A stretch of 64,000 nucleotides of DNA, taken from the NCBI RefSeq assembly GCF_008831285.2, contig NC_045148.1, positions 15,478,802 to 15,542,801 of the forward strand, in the 5' to 3' direction. Positions 10,801 through 21,642 of this stretch are shown here, piece by piece. Below the pieces are notes generated by a model, which was not told the DNA's origin, ran no database searches, and was given only the letters and a program-made list of their open reading frames with translations. The stretch is from Nymphaea colorata. Taxonomy: Eukaryota; Streptophyta; Magnoliopsida; Nymphaeales; Nymphaeaceae. The position numbers were made by a program, and so were the translations under genes. The first letter of the stretch is position 1. Each line of letters starts with the position of its first letter.

Positions 10801-13800
10801 GAGGCCATACAAAGAATCAAAATATAGAGCTAAAGCGCCATTCGAGCTTGTGCATTCACACGTATTCGGTAAAGTACCAGACCCATCAGTTGGAGGTAAG
10901 TGGTATTTTATCACTTTTATTGATGACTTTTCAAGGTATACTTGGGTCTATTTTATGAAAGAAAAGTCTGAAGCACTTGAAAAATTTAAGGAGTTTCACC
11001 AGATGGTGAAAAATGAACTTGGGCATAGAATTCAGTGTCTACGAACCGATAATGGTGGCGAATATACATCAGACATGTTCATGGCGTACATGAAGCAACA
11101 TGGTATTCGTAGGCAATTTACATGCGCCTATACGCCTCAACAAAATGGAGTGGCAGAACGGAAGAACCGCCACATAGCAGAAACGTGTCGAAGCATGATG
11201 CATGCAAAGAACATGCCACCAAGATTTTGGGCCGAGTGTGTCAGCACTGCTGTACACGTAATTAATCGACTACCAATGCCAAGATTTAATTTCAAGTCTC
11301 CATATGAAATGCTTTATAAAAAGAAGTCATCTGTGAGTTATTTTCGAGTATTTGGTTGTGTTTGTTATGTTTTTATATCTGAGCAGCACAGGACTAAGTT
11401 CGATAAAAAGGCACAGAGGTGTGTCTTTGTCGGATATGACCCATATCGGAAAGGATGGAGATGTGCTAATCCTAGCACAGGACAAGTTTATGTTTCTCGC
11501 GACGTCATCTTCGATGAAGCATCATCGTGGTGGTCAGAAGAGAAGAAGACGCTTACAGACTCTCCAGTTCTTGAAAGAGACGTTCAAAACAAAATACAGT
11601 TTGAGATCAATCAAGGAGAGCCTCAGTCTGAAGACATAGAAGTAAGACAACTAGAGAAGCCAGTTCAGATGCCTGAACATAGTCCAAGACGAGAAGAACG
11701 TGCAGATCCATGAAGAACTGGAGTCAGTCCAGTCCAACAAAGAAGTGCAGAAGAAGAAAGACCATCACAATTTGAAGAGCCAGAAGAAGCACCCATGAAT
11801 GTATCGGCAACTGGTTGGAAGCCTAATTTACTTAACATTAACAAGACCAGACATTGCCTATGCAGTAGGTGTTGTGAGCAGGTTTATGCAAACTCCAAGG
11901 AAACCACATTTAGAAGCACTAAAAAGAATATTAAGGTATATCAAAGGAACTCTTGACTTTGGTATACTTTATGAGAAGGGACCAACTTGTCAAGTTGTTG
12001 GTCATTGTGATGCGGATTATGCTGGAGACTTATCAACTCGAAGATCGACCACTGGATATACATTCAGTCTTGGAAGTGGTGCAATTTCATGGTGCAGTAA
12101 GAGACAACCGACAGTTTCACTGTCTACAACAGAAGCTGAATATAGAGCAGCATCTCAAGCAGCACAAGAATGTGTGTGGTTGATGCGACTGCTGAAAGAC
12201 ATTAAACAAGACGTGGATTATGCAGTAAGACTCTACTGCGATAATCAAAGTGCAGTCAGACTTGCAGAGAATCCTGTCTTCCATGCTCGAACGAAACATA
12301 TAGAGGTGGAGCATCACTTTATTAGAGAGAAGGTACTCAAAGGAGAGATTCAGTTGCAACCAATTGCTTCAGAAGATCAAGTCGCTGACATCTTTACCAA
12401 GGGCTTACCAGTACAAACATTCGTAAAACTTCGAAGAATGTTGAGAATCATAAGTAGAGAGTCGGTAATGAGGGGGAGATTGTAGAGAGTCATCACCGAC
12501 TCTCTTGGAAGAGTCGAGATGACTCAAGAGGCTTGTAGCCTCTTCATTTGTAAAGTCGGTGAGAGTCTCAATTTTAAGTCGGTGGTTATGTAATGATTAA
12601 AGAAGAAAAATAATAATTAAATAAAATAAAGAAAAGTAAATGTGGAAGTCGGTGGAAGCATCCACCACCAACTTCATCTCCCTATAAATAGGGACGTTGG
12701 GTCATAGTGAGAGTGTAAGGAGAAAAATCAAGTTGAGTGATCTTGGGTTCTCACTTTGTGAGTTGGGTGTGTTGAGTGATCTTAGGTTCTCACTTTGTGA
12801 GTTGGGTGTGTGCTCATTTTATGAGCTGGTGAGTGTTAGCTCGTGTGTTCACTTTGTGAACTCGAGTTAAAGTTTCAAGTGTATGCTGCAAGGGCGTTGG
12901 GTATGTTAGCTCACTGCGTGAGTCGATGTGAGTTTTCTGAAGCCCTCTTTTGTAATATCCAATTTGATGAATAAATAGTTTACTTGTTCAAGTATACTTT
13001 GCCAAGTTCTTATTAAGTATCAGTTTGGACGTCGAGACTCTGCTAGATTTTCTCCGCATAAATTTGAGTTTGTAGCTGAGTTAGGGCCCGCATTACGTTT
13101 TCCAACAATCCGAATCATGCATGGCTTCCATTTTTCTATCTATAGTTATTATAAGATTATTTTGCTAGAATTTTTTTACCATACCCGCAAATGGAGAAAT
13201 GTTGGTCTGCTTGTTGAACATGTGGTGGCTCGCGTGGAAGTACTTGAACAGTGGCTTTATGTCATGCAGGAGTCGGTGCACCCAGTAGCTCAAAAACTCA
13301 GTGCACAACAGGTAGATGACCATATAGCAAATGTTCATGGGCCAGCCAACTTCCTCTATCCGTGCAAAGCACCTTGTCCACCCTCTCTCACTCATGTACT
13401 CCGACGCTGTCGCCAGTCCAGCATAGAAAGGGAATGCTTTGATGGTCAACCACATCTGCTTCAGTATCGCTGCTTTCCTTGGTATCTTACCTGAACGAGC
13501 AAATTACTTGAGAGTCAAAGCAAAATCCATATATATATATATATATATATTGATGATTCTTTTTATCCGTAGTCGCTCAGTTCACTAAAAATATATATAT
13601 ATATATTTTTCTCTCTCAACTGTTCATTATTATGGTGAATCAGAGCCCACACCGATTGTGCTGTTCATCACTTGAATAGAGAAAAAGAGAAAGAAACAGA
13701 GAGTACCATTGGGAAAGTATACGTGACCCTTGAAGTAGTAGATGTAAAAGGACCAGAGACCAGCGGATAGGAAGCAGTGAGCAATTCCGAAGATGTAGTT

Positions 13801-13920
13801 ACGGAGAAACGTCTGAAAGTAGTGGGGAAGGTTTTCTCCCAGAGCCGAAGGAAGCACCGCTCCCAGAAGCACCCTATTATACAACTCAGTTTGTGACGGC
13901 AGGTACACCTCCTCCTCCAT
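7864..13920 (-). CDS. Gene A: delta(7)-sterol-C5(6)-desaturase-like protein, 279 aa, three exons
   Basis: Exons on the minus strand: 13707..13920, 13185..13490 and 7864..8183, all with GT-AG borders and both introns in phase 1; the spliced length is 840 bp. The product belongs to the membrane-bound di-iron fatty acid hydroxylase superfamily. By family it should introduce the C5(6) double bond into delta-7 sterols in the endoplasmic reticulum. Histidine boxes are HRLLHD at residues 143-148, HASHH at 157-161 and HMLHY at 234-238. The last should be HxxHH, so a normally conserved iron-ligand histidine is Tyr238. Hydrophobic stretches lie around residues 43-63 and 122-142. The C-terminus is lysine-rich (KKKKK near residue 270). 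Intron 1 is 216 bp; intron 2 is 5001 bp because a 4.5-kb Copia element sits in it. A is the most divergent array member. A related superfamily enzyme cannot be excluded. Confidence 0.85.
8379..8405. repeat. Perfect 11-bp hairpin in gene A intron 2
   Basis: GTAACGTGGAT and ATCCACGTTAC are separated by five bases. The hairpin lies about 170 bp from the Copia insertion and has no known role. Confidence 0.8.
8578..8582. repeat. Left target-site duplication of Copia element 1
   Basis: ATCCG at this position is repeated exactly at 13108..13112 on the other side of the element. Five bases is the usual Copia duplication length. Confidence 0.9.
8583..9209 (+). repeat. 5' LTR of Copia element 1
   Basis: The 627-bp LTR includes a TATA-like CTATAAATAG at 8784..8793. 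A hairpin lies just upstream of it (AAGTCGGTGG pairing with CCACCGACTT). Downstream is an internal tandem repeat containing GGTTCTCACTTTGTGAGTTG. Confidence 0.95.
9212..9223 (+). promoter_or_regulatory. Primer-binding site of Copia element 1
   Basis: TGGTATCAGAGC lies two bases after the 5' LTR and is complementary to the 3' end of initiator tRNA-Met, the usual plant Copia primer. Confidence 0.9.
9273..10730 (+). CDS. Copia 1 gag-protease ORF, frameshifted at its end
   Basis: The 485-codon frame opens with a Copia gag domain ([17 protein letters not shown] near residue 15). A CCHC zinc knuckle, [14 protein letters not shown], is at residues 254-267. The aspartic protease active site, DSG, is at 334-336 within [11 protein letters not shown]. 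The start of the integrase zinc-binding region ([15 protein letters not shown], from about residue 463) closes it. Gag packages the RNA and the protease cuts the polyprotein. The frame ends at TGA in the middle of the integrase HHCC region; the sequence resumes in the next frame, so an indel near 10724-10730 breaks the original single ORF. Confidence 0.9.
   Translation: MAALAVALNNIEKLNNSNYGYWKFCMESYFLGQELWEIVLGSDTNVPVDEEAKKKWMIKAGKALFAIKVSIEKDLLEHIRDATTPKEAWDAFATLFSRANDARLQLLENDLATLTQGSMSIAEYFMKVKNICREISQMDPESKISEAHMRRILIRGLRPEFGSFIIGVQGWPVQPTLLELENLLINQETLAKQMVGLSLKGNNEEALFSKGQRSRWPAKPAIRSPSRNIAEKKEKNIEKKTRETTQQWRPKVKCFRCGKLGHIARDCRVRINEGNAVMTSKQNGGANEVVQKKSFLYSMEVKEDITQERCNSAHTKPVKEKEEKINYQTDWIIDSGCSNHMTGDESKFVSMKEYDGNRVVVTANNTKLPVAHIGEAEVVANFGKDRILRNVYHVPGMTKNLLSVPQLTALGHYVLFGPNDVKIYKDEDVQGTPVFEGRKVESIYVLSAETAYIDKAKKHDTADIWHERLTHVGYNKLREMSNKGS
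10727..11713 (+). pseudogene. Copia 1 integrase, frameshifted and with altered catalytic residue
   Basis: Continues the pol frame after the indel. It shows the CPGC half of the zinc-binding HHCC motif and then the integrase core: [23 protein letters not shown] (second catalytic Asp) and [11 protein letters not shown] (catalytic Glu). At 10859..10861 the codon expected to be the first catalytic Asp reads CAC (HSHVFGK in place of HSDVFG), which by family knowledge should abolish strand transfer. A Copia-type C-terminal region with VFGCVCYVF follows. The frame stops at 11713, just before a large deletion. There is no in-frame ATG, so it would be read only as part of a polyprotein. Confidence 0.85.
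11799..12485 (+). pseudogene. Copia 1 end of reverse transcriptase plus RNase H
   Basis: The frame begins abruptly in the last part of the reverse transcriptase domain ([19 protein letters not shown]). It then carries an RNase H domain with [15 protein letters not shown] and LYCDNQSAV, which hold the expected catalytic acidic residues, and [13 protein letters not shown] near the end. The fingers and palm, including the YVDD motif, are absent: a deletion joins the integrase tail to this point and also shifts the frame. The stop at 12483..12485 lies just inside the 3' LTR. Confidence 0.9.
12469..12479 (+). promoter_or_regulatory. Polypurine tract of Copia element 1
   Basis: TGAGGGGGAGA immediately precedes the 3' LTR, where plus-strand DNA synthesis would be primed. 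Confidence 0.8.
12481..13107 (+). repeat. 3' LTR of Copia element 1
   Basis: 627 bp, nearly identical to the 5' LTR. Differences that I see are near 12669 (within CCACCAACTT), 12893, 12927, 12940 and 13055. Confidence 0.95.
13108..13112. repeat. Right target-site duplication of Copia element 1
   Basis: ATCCG, identical to 8578..8582. Confidence 0.9.
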
Positions 13921-13932
13921 TTATATCCCCTT

Positions 13933-13957
13933 CTCTCTCTCTCTCTCTCTCTCTCTC
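13933..13957. repeat. (CT)n in the gene A 5' leader
   Basis: A dinucleotide run begins about a dozen bases upstream of the gene A start codon (reads as (GA)n on the coding strand). Similar pyrimidine or purine tracts lie beside the start codons of B and D. Confidence 0.9.
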
Positions 13958-14113
13958 TTCTTGGAGCCTATTGTTCTTTTCTCCCAGCTTCGGCGTTCAG
14001 AACTCGAAGTAAAATTCACCAGAACCAGCAGGAAGAAAGAAAGGAAATGGACTGACAATTACAAACGGACAGAGAGAGGGAGGATGTGCAGCTCGACTTG
14101 TTTAGCAGTTCTG

Positions 14114-14123
14114 AATATATAGA
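14114..14123 (-). promoter_or_regulatory. Candidate TATA box of gene A
   Basis: The minus strand reads CTATATATTC about 195 bp upstream of the gene A start codon, a plausible distance for a plant leader. It is supported by position and motif only. Confidence 0.3.
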
Positions 14124-17100
14124 GCAACGTAAAGGCGGTGCATACTTTGACTGAGTCCTGCAGGAGTGGGAAAAGATTACAAATGTTATTCTAGAGAACA
14201 AATTGAGAAAAAGTGGCAATAACAAGAAAGAACAGACATGAATAGGAATGTGACATTGATCATGTGTCCCACCGAACTGCTTTAATAAGTTGGATGAGAA
14301 GAAAATTTACCATCTATTATTGAATTATTGGTGATTGATGAAATGGCAACAAGTGGAATTCGATTTCGGTTTTAAATGAATAACCAGTTAGATTTGTGCT
14401 CTGTTTTCAAAATAAATATCTTATGGTCAATATTCGTCCAATTTGAAAAATTGGTTCTTAATATATTGCAATGCGGTTTGATTTCAACAATGACCTACTT
14501 TAAGAAGTCTCTTTTGTTTTTTTATCATTAACGAAACTTCTCAGTCTTTTTCTGCGTTTCTCTCGTTGAAGGTTCTCTCTTGAGTATTAATATGGAGAAA
14601 GTTCATTGGACTCTCCCTGTTGACTATTTAGTAATAAGAAAGACACGAGTCGTATACTTATATATACGTGCTTACAAGCTTATGTAAAATAACTCAATAC
14701 GCTGTGCAAGAAGGAGCTACCGGGCACATGTCTTGGGGGCGGCGGGGGAAGATGCAAGTGGCTGCGAGATCGACCAACTCAGACGTTTGATGGATGTTTT
14801 AATTCGTTTTTTTCTAAAACTATAACTGCACGCATGTGATGTAGGTGACTGAATTTATGAGCTTATAAATTAACATTGAAATTGCTCGGTACGACTTACA
14901 TTGACTTTCGATCAAACGGGACTCTTCCATTAAAGTCCATGGTTTAAAGAATGTCCGATCAAATAATTTTTTTTTTTAATATATCTGTCAAGTTATTTCT
15001 CAAGAATATATGTACTTGATACTTATCTTTCTCATCGATGGAAGAAGATAGTGCACCGTCACCATAAAATCTTTGTTCTGTTTATTTTATAGTGGAAAGA
15101 GTCGGCAAAATCAGCTCTTTCTGTTTTTTCTTTTTCTTTCTTTCTTTCTTTGTTTTGACGCGGTTGGGCATGAGTTTTCTATGAAGTTTTTATACCTAAG
15201 ACGGAAGCGGAGGAGTTCTCATGTTTAGATGCTATTTTACAAAAGGACATCTAAACTTGAGCAATTGGTGAACCACTGTCGATTCAAATTGGACGTATTC
15301 TTTTTATATTCAAATTGGATATAGTATTAGACTTTTCTTTATACATATGTGAGTATGAATTCAAATCTAAATACAAAGGGATGTGATGAAAAGTACATCG
15401 GATTCGGATCTATGTTAAATGTTTGTATCTGGTGAGAACGCCTCTGCCGCGCTCATGTTTTCAGCGGCGTCTTTGTCTTGATTAATAAAAAACTAAGTTT
15501 TTCTCCTTTTTATTTTTTATTTGTACAAGTATGTTTTTTCTCCAGTTATAACTTTAATTTTCTATGCTTAAGGCCACTTTAATAATTAATTTTGAGAGTC
15601 AACACGAGAAGCTTGCACTAAAAAAGAAAGAAAGGTGGTGGGGCATCTTAAAAAAAGTTTTATAAAGAAATGTACATTTTTAATCATTTTTAATATTGTC
15701 ATAATTCACTTTTTATATTTTAAAAGTCTTTCTTTCTCACTGTGTGCATGCAAAGGGGTGTGTGCACGTACCAAAGCTTAACATAAGAACATGGTGTTTT
15801 TGTTCAGACACGGCACCAAACCACTGGCCTGGGATTGAGTTGGAAAGGTTAACGGAGCTCATCTTTCCGAAAAACGGGCCCTGATCCCCACTTTGAGATG
15901 CACTCCGGCGACGGCTCTTGAAGGCGAAGAATTTCTTATTAATGCGGCCATATCTGTTCCGGATCAACGAATTATGCGTTCGCATGCATTTCTTAAAATA
16001 ACCTGTCCCTCTGTTTCATTTATATATATTTGTGCATATATGTATTGCTATTTATTCGTAAGCAAGTAGTTTCTCTTGTAGGAAGTTTAACGGAAACAAC
16101 TTTTCGAAGAAGAAACATGGTTACCGAATATATCTTTACGCTGCGGGCTTCAACACTCTTGCCAGAGAATCAAGCGTCCATACTCTTGACTGAGAAGGAT
16201 AATCGAAGGCCGCAGGCCGATCCCCCAACAAGTGGAAAAAAATTACAGCAAGTTCTTTCATCTAATCAGATTCCTTCCATGGAAGCAGTTACAAAAACTA
16301 GCAGGAGAATGGCTGTCTTGAATCAGGCTAGGCTTTAATAGCTATAGCTCTGCAGCAGTTTCCCAATCAGTTTTGTACTTCAGAGAGTTGATTCTATTGT
16401 TTCTGGTTTTCCTCCTTTTTCGTGGTTTAGGTTTGTTATGCCTGTGCATCCCATTTTTTGTCCTTGCACATATGTGTTTTTTGTTAATAAATTTGAGAAT
16501 CAGCCTCCCAGCAGCTCCTTCTTGGAACTTTAAGCAAGGCAGACGAAAGTAGAGGATGGACACTCTGGACAGGGTTTGTGGCCGGCCCCTTCTCGTTCAA
16601 GGAATATACTGATAAGTGGACGTTCGTCGTTTTTTTACAATTATTGCGATTGGAATGGGGATACGAATGACCTAAACAGTGTCAAACTGGACGATCCATC
16701 AATTCCGGTGTCACCATACTTTATTAAATGCTCAAACTATTCCCAGTTTGGTAGTTGCAGAATTAATTAGTCCCATGGCTTTGGCGACCTCCTGTCTTCT
16801 TGAATATATATATATTTTTTTATGGTATGGAGGATGGAGCGTCAGAACATGTCGCCCATACATGCTTGTCATCAGGGAGTTAAGGGGGCACTCTCAATTT
16901 TTTTTATACGTACAAATAAATTTTTTAAAAATTTTATATAGAAATTTTGAAAAATGACATCTAAACTGGTATCGAAACTTTGAAACTGTAATTCAGCCTC
17001 CTCAAAAGAAAATCTAGTTTTGCCTTTGCTTCTCTCATTTCTTTATCTCTCTTTATGTGGAGGTTGTGGTTCATTTCAGCTTGGTAGCTCATTTGGAAAG

Positions 17101-17695
17101 AGCGCAACAACAGGATTTTCAGGTGCACCTTCTCTTCGTTGGAGTTTGTGGTTCGTTTTGTGTGGGGAAACATACATTTTGTCATTCGGCTACGTTCATC
17201 TGCGGCTGGGTGATTGTGCCGCTCCGTCTTCCCATTCTCTTTTCACCCCTCTTATTTTGTTTTACCTTGCGTTGTATTGTAACTGGGGACTTTTTATCCC
17301 CAAAATCTTAACTAACATATTTCGTTTTTTTCTTATGTTTTGCGTTTGTTATTGTAACTGGGGACTTCTTATCCTCAAATTTTGGTATAGATTTTCATTT
17401 TATCGGCCCCTCTCCCCCCCCCCCCCTCTCTCTCCATATATATATATATATATGCACAAATTTTTTCATTGATGCCGCCATTTCTAGATTCTACAATACA
17501 ATTGATATTGAAAGCCAGCAAATTGACTTATGTCTTAAAAGACGTTATTTCCCCACTACCTTTTCAATCAGACTATACCCTAAAAGATGTTACTTAAGAT
17601 TTTGGGTTCCTTAGTTTTAGTTTGGATAGGGAAATCCATCAGTTTTTCACAACACATCAATGCATTGGGCTGATGTGATTGATTAAATGGAGCGT
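14124..17695. other. Gene A upstream region and unique spacer, no recognised gene
   Basis: Short frames at 15737..15985 (minus) and 16030..16338 (plus) are protein-like but unrecognised. A poly-C/(CT)n/(TA)n tract lies near 17410-17455. An AAAATTTT-type dispersed repeat lies around 16.9-17.0 kb. The motif GTAACTGGGGACTT near 17279 is repeated near 17356. No duplicate of this stretch is seen elsewhere in the window. Confidence 0.45.
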
Positions 17696-18411
17696 TGATA
17701 CACACATATATATATATGTATACTTATTTCATATTATTCCCATGGTAACTAAACCGATGTAGAGATCGGAATATGGTTAGAGAAATTTCACGTTTTCCAA
17801 CCGTGTTAGACGGTGATTATGGTTCGACCATCTGCAGATTCAGATCCGTGTAGATCTGAATGCAGTAATGCGTTTCTAATTCTTTCATGCACGTAGAATC
17901 CATTATTATCAGGTTCACAAATGCTTCTAGTGGTTTCTTAGTTTCGCCCAGATCATCAACCAGGAGGACGAGTTTGAAGGACTCAAGTGAAGGAAGATTT
18001 GGATTCGAAAGCAGAAATAATAATCAACGGATTGATCCTTCGATCATTGAAACCATACATGTGTGCAAAAGGAGGGGAGTCGTCGGTTCGTCGTATAAAC
18101 AGACAGACAATACGACAGCAGCACGGAGAGAGATAAGTGGGGTTGCACCATGAAGCTGCTCTAAAACCTTAAACCTATTGTGAATTTGAGTTTAATTATA
18201 TAAAGCAGCTCGAGAGACTCAAGTTGCCTCATGAACTTAGTTATTAACTGAATATTTAACAATCCATTAGAAAAAAAAATCTTTCTAACTCAGCCTCCCT
18301 TGAAACCCACATACATCCACTCCACATCTTCCCTTCTTTCACCCATTAAAGCTGAAGCTACAAACTAAATAATCGTATCTGCCTTCACATTTGCTTCATA
18401 CCACCCATTGT

Positions 18412-18774
18412 AGTTGATATCATTGTCACAAACAACGAGGACGATTATTAAACGGCGAGAAAAAAAACGGGTATAATACGACAAAGTTTTATATATTGAG
18501 AATAAAACGGAAAAAGTTCGGTAATTTTTTTTTAAAAATTAAACATTTAATACATCTTAAAAATTATAAAAAATAATAATTAATAAAAAACGGTAAAAAA
18601 CAGAAAAATAACATATAATACAGGTATTATACAGGTATTATATGTATTTTTTTGTTTTTTGACGTTTTAAAAAAAACGAGAATAGTACGGGTATTATACG
18701 GTAGAATTGTTTTTGGCATTAAATACGTATTTTTTTTTAAAAAAAACAGCGTTTTTTGTGACAATAGTTGATAT
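18412..18774. mobile_element. 345-bp MITE with 9-bp target duplication
   Basis: The insert at 18421..18765 is flanked by AGTTGATAT on both sides (18412..18420 and 18766..18774). Its ends form an inverted repeat, CATTGTCACAAACAACG against the complement of CGTTTTTTGTGACAAT. The paralogous block at 46114..46122 holds a single AGTTGATAT followed directly by the same downstream sequence, a clean empty site. The interior is AT-rich with TATTATACGG-type motifs and has no coding capacity. A 9-bp duplication points to Mutator-like elements, but the termini are not diagnostic. Confidence 0.85.
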
Positions 18775-20364
18775 CCAACTAAATAACGCCAAACGCATGT
18801 AAAACAAATTCAGATGCATGTATATTGCGAGTGCTTGCTTGCACAAAAACACACACAAGCGCGCCCATGCACGTAGCCCGAAAACAGCAGACCCCAGAAT
18901 CATACTGAGGGGGTCAAATGAAACATAAATGCGAGCCAGTATGGAATCATTGATTAACCATAGTAAAAGTGGGCAAGGGTCAACTTGCTAGCCTGGCCTG
19001 GGCAGCCTTTGAAAGTAATTATGTGGTTGAGTTGACGGCGACTGATCAAACCTGCCCGATCAATATCGGCAGAACTGGTCTGCGGGTGAATATTGCGATG
19101 CTTCTTCTTCATCCCAGGGCCTTGTCACCTTGTAATAAAATTTCAACTACTTTCGCTCGATAGTCAGGAGTTCAGCAGACCAGGTAAACGGACTAGCAGT
19201 TTTGCAGATCTCCGCTGTGCTTGGTTTTGACCAGCGGAGATCTCTTGGCAGACGTGTGACTCATGACCCAATTCTAACTGTGACAAATACAGTTAGTTCC
19301 CAAATATTGTGTGGCGGGGTATTTATTGAGGGAGCTGTAATCTTGGGAAATTCGAAGCAAAATCTCAGAAAAATAAAACACTTAAAAAAATAATGGAAAA
19401 AATAAAATCGTAAGTTTTTCTTTTAATATTTAAAAGTGTCCACAGTGATATAAAGAGTAGGGCTTTTTCGTCGTTTGAATGGTCTTAAAATATACTTTTT
19501 AATTTAAGTATCATGCATAGTTCAAAATAGTAGTACCAATGAGAATCCAGCTTTACACAGGAGCTACTACCCAAATGACAAACCTGCTAATCAAAATCCA
19601 CTCGGTTCTATGGAGTCTGGTTTAAACGAACAAAAATGTTATTTGACAAGGATTTTTTTTTCACAAAATTCACATCAACTGTTATTTTTCCACAAAATAG
19701 CATGAAAATATGAATTGTAAATATTAGTGACATAAAGAAAACCCACATTTATGCACTAATTTCGATGAAGAGTATATTATTGGTTTCCCGATTAAGTGAG
19801 CATCTCAGTTGGTGCAACCATGTTTTTGAGGTTAATGTTTACCATGAGATTTGGAGGGCAGGATTGTTGAAGTTGTGAATCAATTAACTTAATCTTTGAT
19901 GTAGCGGATCATTACTGTAATTGAGCGAGCTCGCATTGCAGCTTCTTGGGAGAGAGAGAGAGGAGGAGAAAGATTTGAGGCAAACACCAGTTAGGTTTTG
20001 CGGGAACAATCGCCGAAAAGATGGCTGGTTGGAGCTATTCAGATCAGAACCTAGGGATGCAAATGGGTCGGTAAGATTCAAGTCTGATGTTGGAGCTATT
20101 CATATATATTTAGTTGGATTTATTAAGGAAAGGAAAAGGAATCCTAGCTATAATCAGACTCAGATTTGGTGCCTTTGTTCAGGTATCCCAATCCAATTCC
20201 ATGTCTGAAATCTGATAACAATCATACCCGACTATACATCAAAGCCGGATCTTACATACCCATGCAAATTCGTGACTTTCAAAAGTTCAAGCTCGATCCT
20301 GAGTCCAACTCTGATAATCAAGGAGGATCTGATTAGATCGATTAGAGTAACTGGTGGATCCTAA

Positions 20365-20590
20365 CTAGGGGTGGAGCTAGAAAATTTTCATGAGCAGGGT
20401 AACTGGTGGATCCTAGCTAGGGGTAGAGCTAGAAAATTTTCATGACCAGGGTTCAGTTATACTTTCAAAATTTTGATAGGGGCCTAAATATCAATCTTCA
20501 GAATAAATGAAATTTTAAAAATTTTATATGTAAATTTATGATTTTTTTTCTGAAGGGGGAAGAGGCCCCCCTGTCTCTGCTCATGATCCA
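20365..20590. repeat. Dispersed AAAATTTT-type repeat with internal duplication
   Basis: AACTGGTGGATCCTA followed by GGGGTGGAGCTAGAAAATTT occurs twice in succession. The segment then passes into AAAATTTTGATAGGGGCC and ends near GGCCCCCCTG. It matches 47745..47985 and, in part, 55940..56110. Confidence 0.65.
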
Positions 20591-20638
20591 AACTAATTAA
20601 CCCGAGTCGAAGACATCTAAACCTCTACTTGAACAACA

Positions 20639-20639
<1 letters not shown>

Positions 20640-20729
<90 letters not shown>
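20640..20729. repeat. (TA)n(GA)n microsatellite
   Basis: A long TA run passes directly into GA repeats. The paralogous positions near 48032-48080 and 56190-56265 have the same structure with other lengths. Confidence 0.95.
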
Positions 20730-21642
20730 ATGATGACTCTAGCAATCTAGATTTACCAGTCATCTAATTAAGGTCATTTATTTAATGCAGTTGAATGGTT
20801 CAGAGAAGAACATCAAAAATAAAAAATAAAAACTAATATTGTGCATGTGTATAGAGAGTGTAGATTTCGGTACCTAGTGAATAGTGCATTTCCAAGATTA
20901 CTAGTGAAGCACATGTGGGCATTTTCTAAACATGCAAATTATTTCAGATCGAAGAGTACTCCAACTCGTCTCACCAATCAACTCAGAGTCATCTCAAGGT
21001 AGGGTTGAGAGAACACCATTTTTTATGGGAAAAGCAATTCCAAGCTTTCCCATTGCAGAATGCTTGTGGACATAATTAACTTAAGTTGCTATTTGAGTAG
21101 TTGGGGCATCTACTTCTTGGTCCTACACTAGCCTTTCTCCAATTAAACCACATTCCCATTTTTACTCGGTCCTTATAATTGTGATTTTCCAACTCGCATC
21201 AAATAAAGTAATCAATAAACTGAAAATGAAAATGCATTTTTGAAAAGGCATGGAACCACGGTGCAGATCAGAATGCAGTGCTCCTTCTCCGTTTGGTAGG
21301 GACGCGTGTTTCTGCGATGTGGCAGGGTTGTGCACAGTTTTCAGTTCACTCCACTTGCCCATTCGCTACTCAATTATTAGAAAACACCAAGTACACTAAT
21401 CGACCATGGTCGACCACTGTGAGGTATGAAATAACTCGTATTACAATCTTCTACGTTTCAAAGATGTGAAACACTATACGGGTAGTGCACACTTCCAAAT
21501 AACGGCGACGCGGTCCATGCGTCCTTACAAACACCACATAGCATACATTACAAGAACAGACCCAACAAGCAACTCTACTTACTGATTATATATGAGACGG
21601 ATGATATAGATATATATATGTATTGGTGACGATGATATGGTC

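Larger units (their letters stand above)
8583..13107 (+). mobile_element. Copia LTR retrotransposon 1 inside gene A intron 2
   Basis: A 4525-bp element with 627-bp LTRs at 8583..9209 and 12481..13107, both starting TGTAGAG and ending TTCCAACA. They differ at about five positions by my eye (less than 1%), so the insertion is recent. It is flanked by the 5-bp duplication ATCCG. A tRNA-Met-type primer site and a purine tract are in place. The internal order is gag, protease, integrase, (reverse transcriptase), RNase H, which is Copia order. The catalytic part of reverse transcriptase is deleted, there is one frameshift, and the first integrase aspartate is changed, so the element is non-autonomous. 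It is opposite in orientation to its host gene. Confidence 0.95.
17696..21642. repeat. Duplicated block, 3' side of gene B (pairs with 45255..49043)
   Basis: From TGATACACACATATAT onward the sequence follows 45255 onward for about 4 kb, with an interruption at the 345-bp MITE and different TA-repeat lengths. Landmarks in both copies are ATGGTAACTAAACC, AAAAACACACACAAGCGCGC, AACACCAGTTAGGTTTTGCG and the gene 3' flank. No gene is recognised. The last ~400 bp is the conserved 3' flank and probable 3' UTR of gene B. Confidence 0.8.

Noticed and set aside
8583-13107. Direct repeats around gene A considered as a gene-flanking segmental duplication
   Set aside because: TG...CA ends, a primer-binding site, a purine tract, the pol domains and a 5-bp TSD show they are LTRs of a Copia element.
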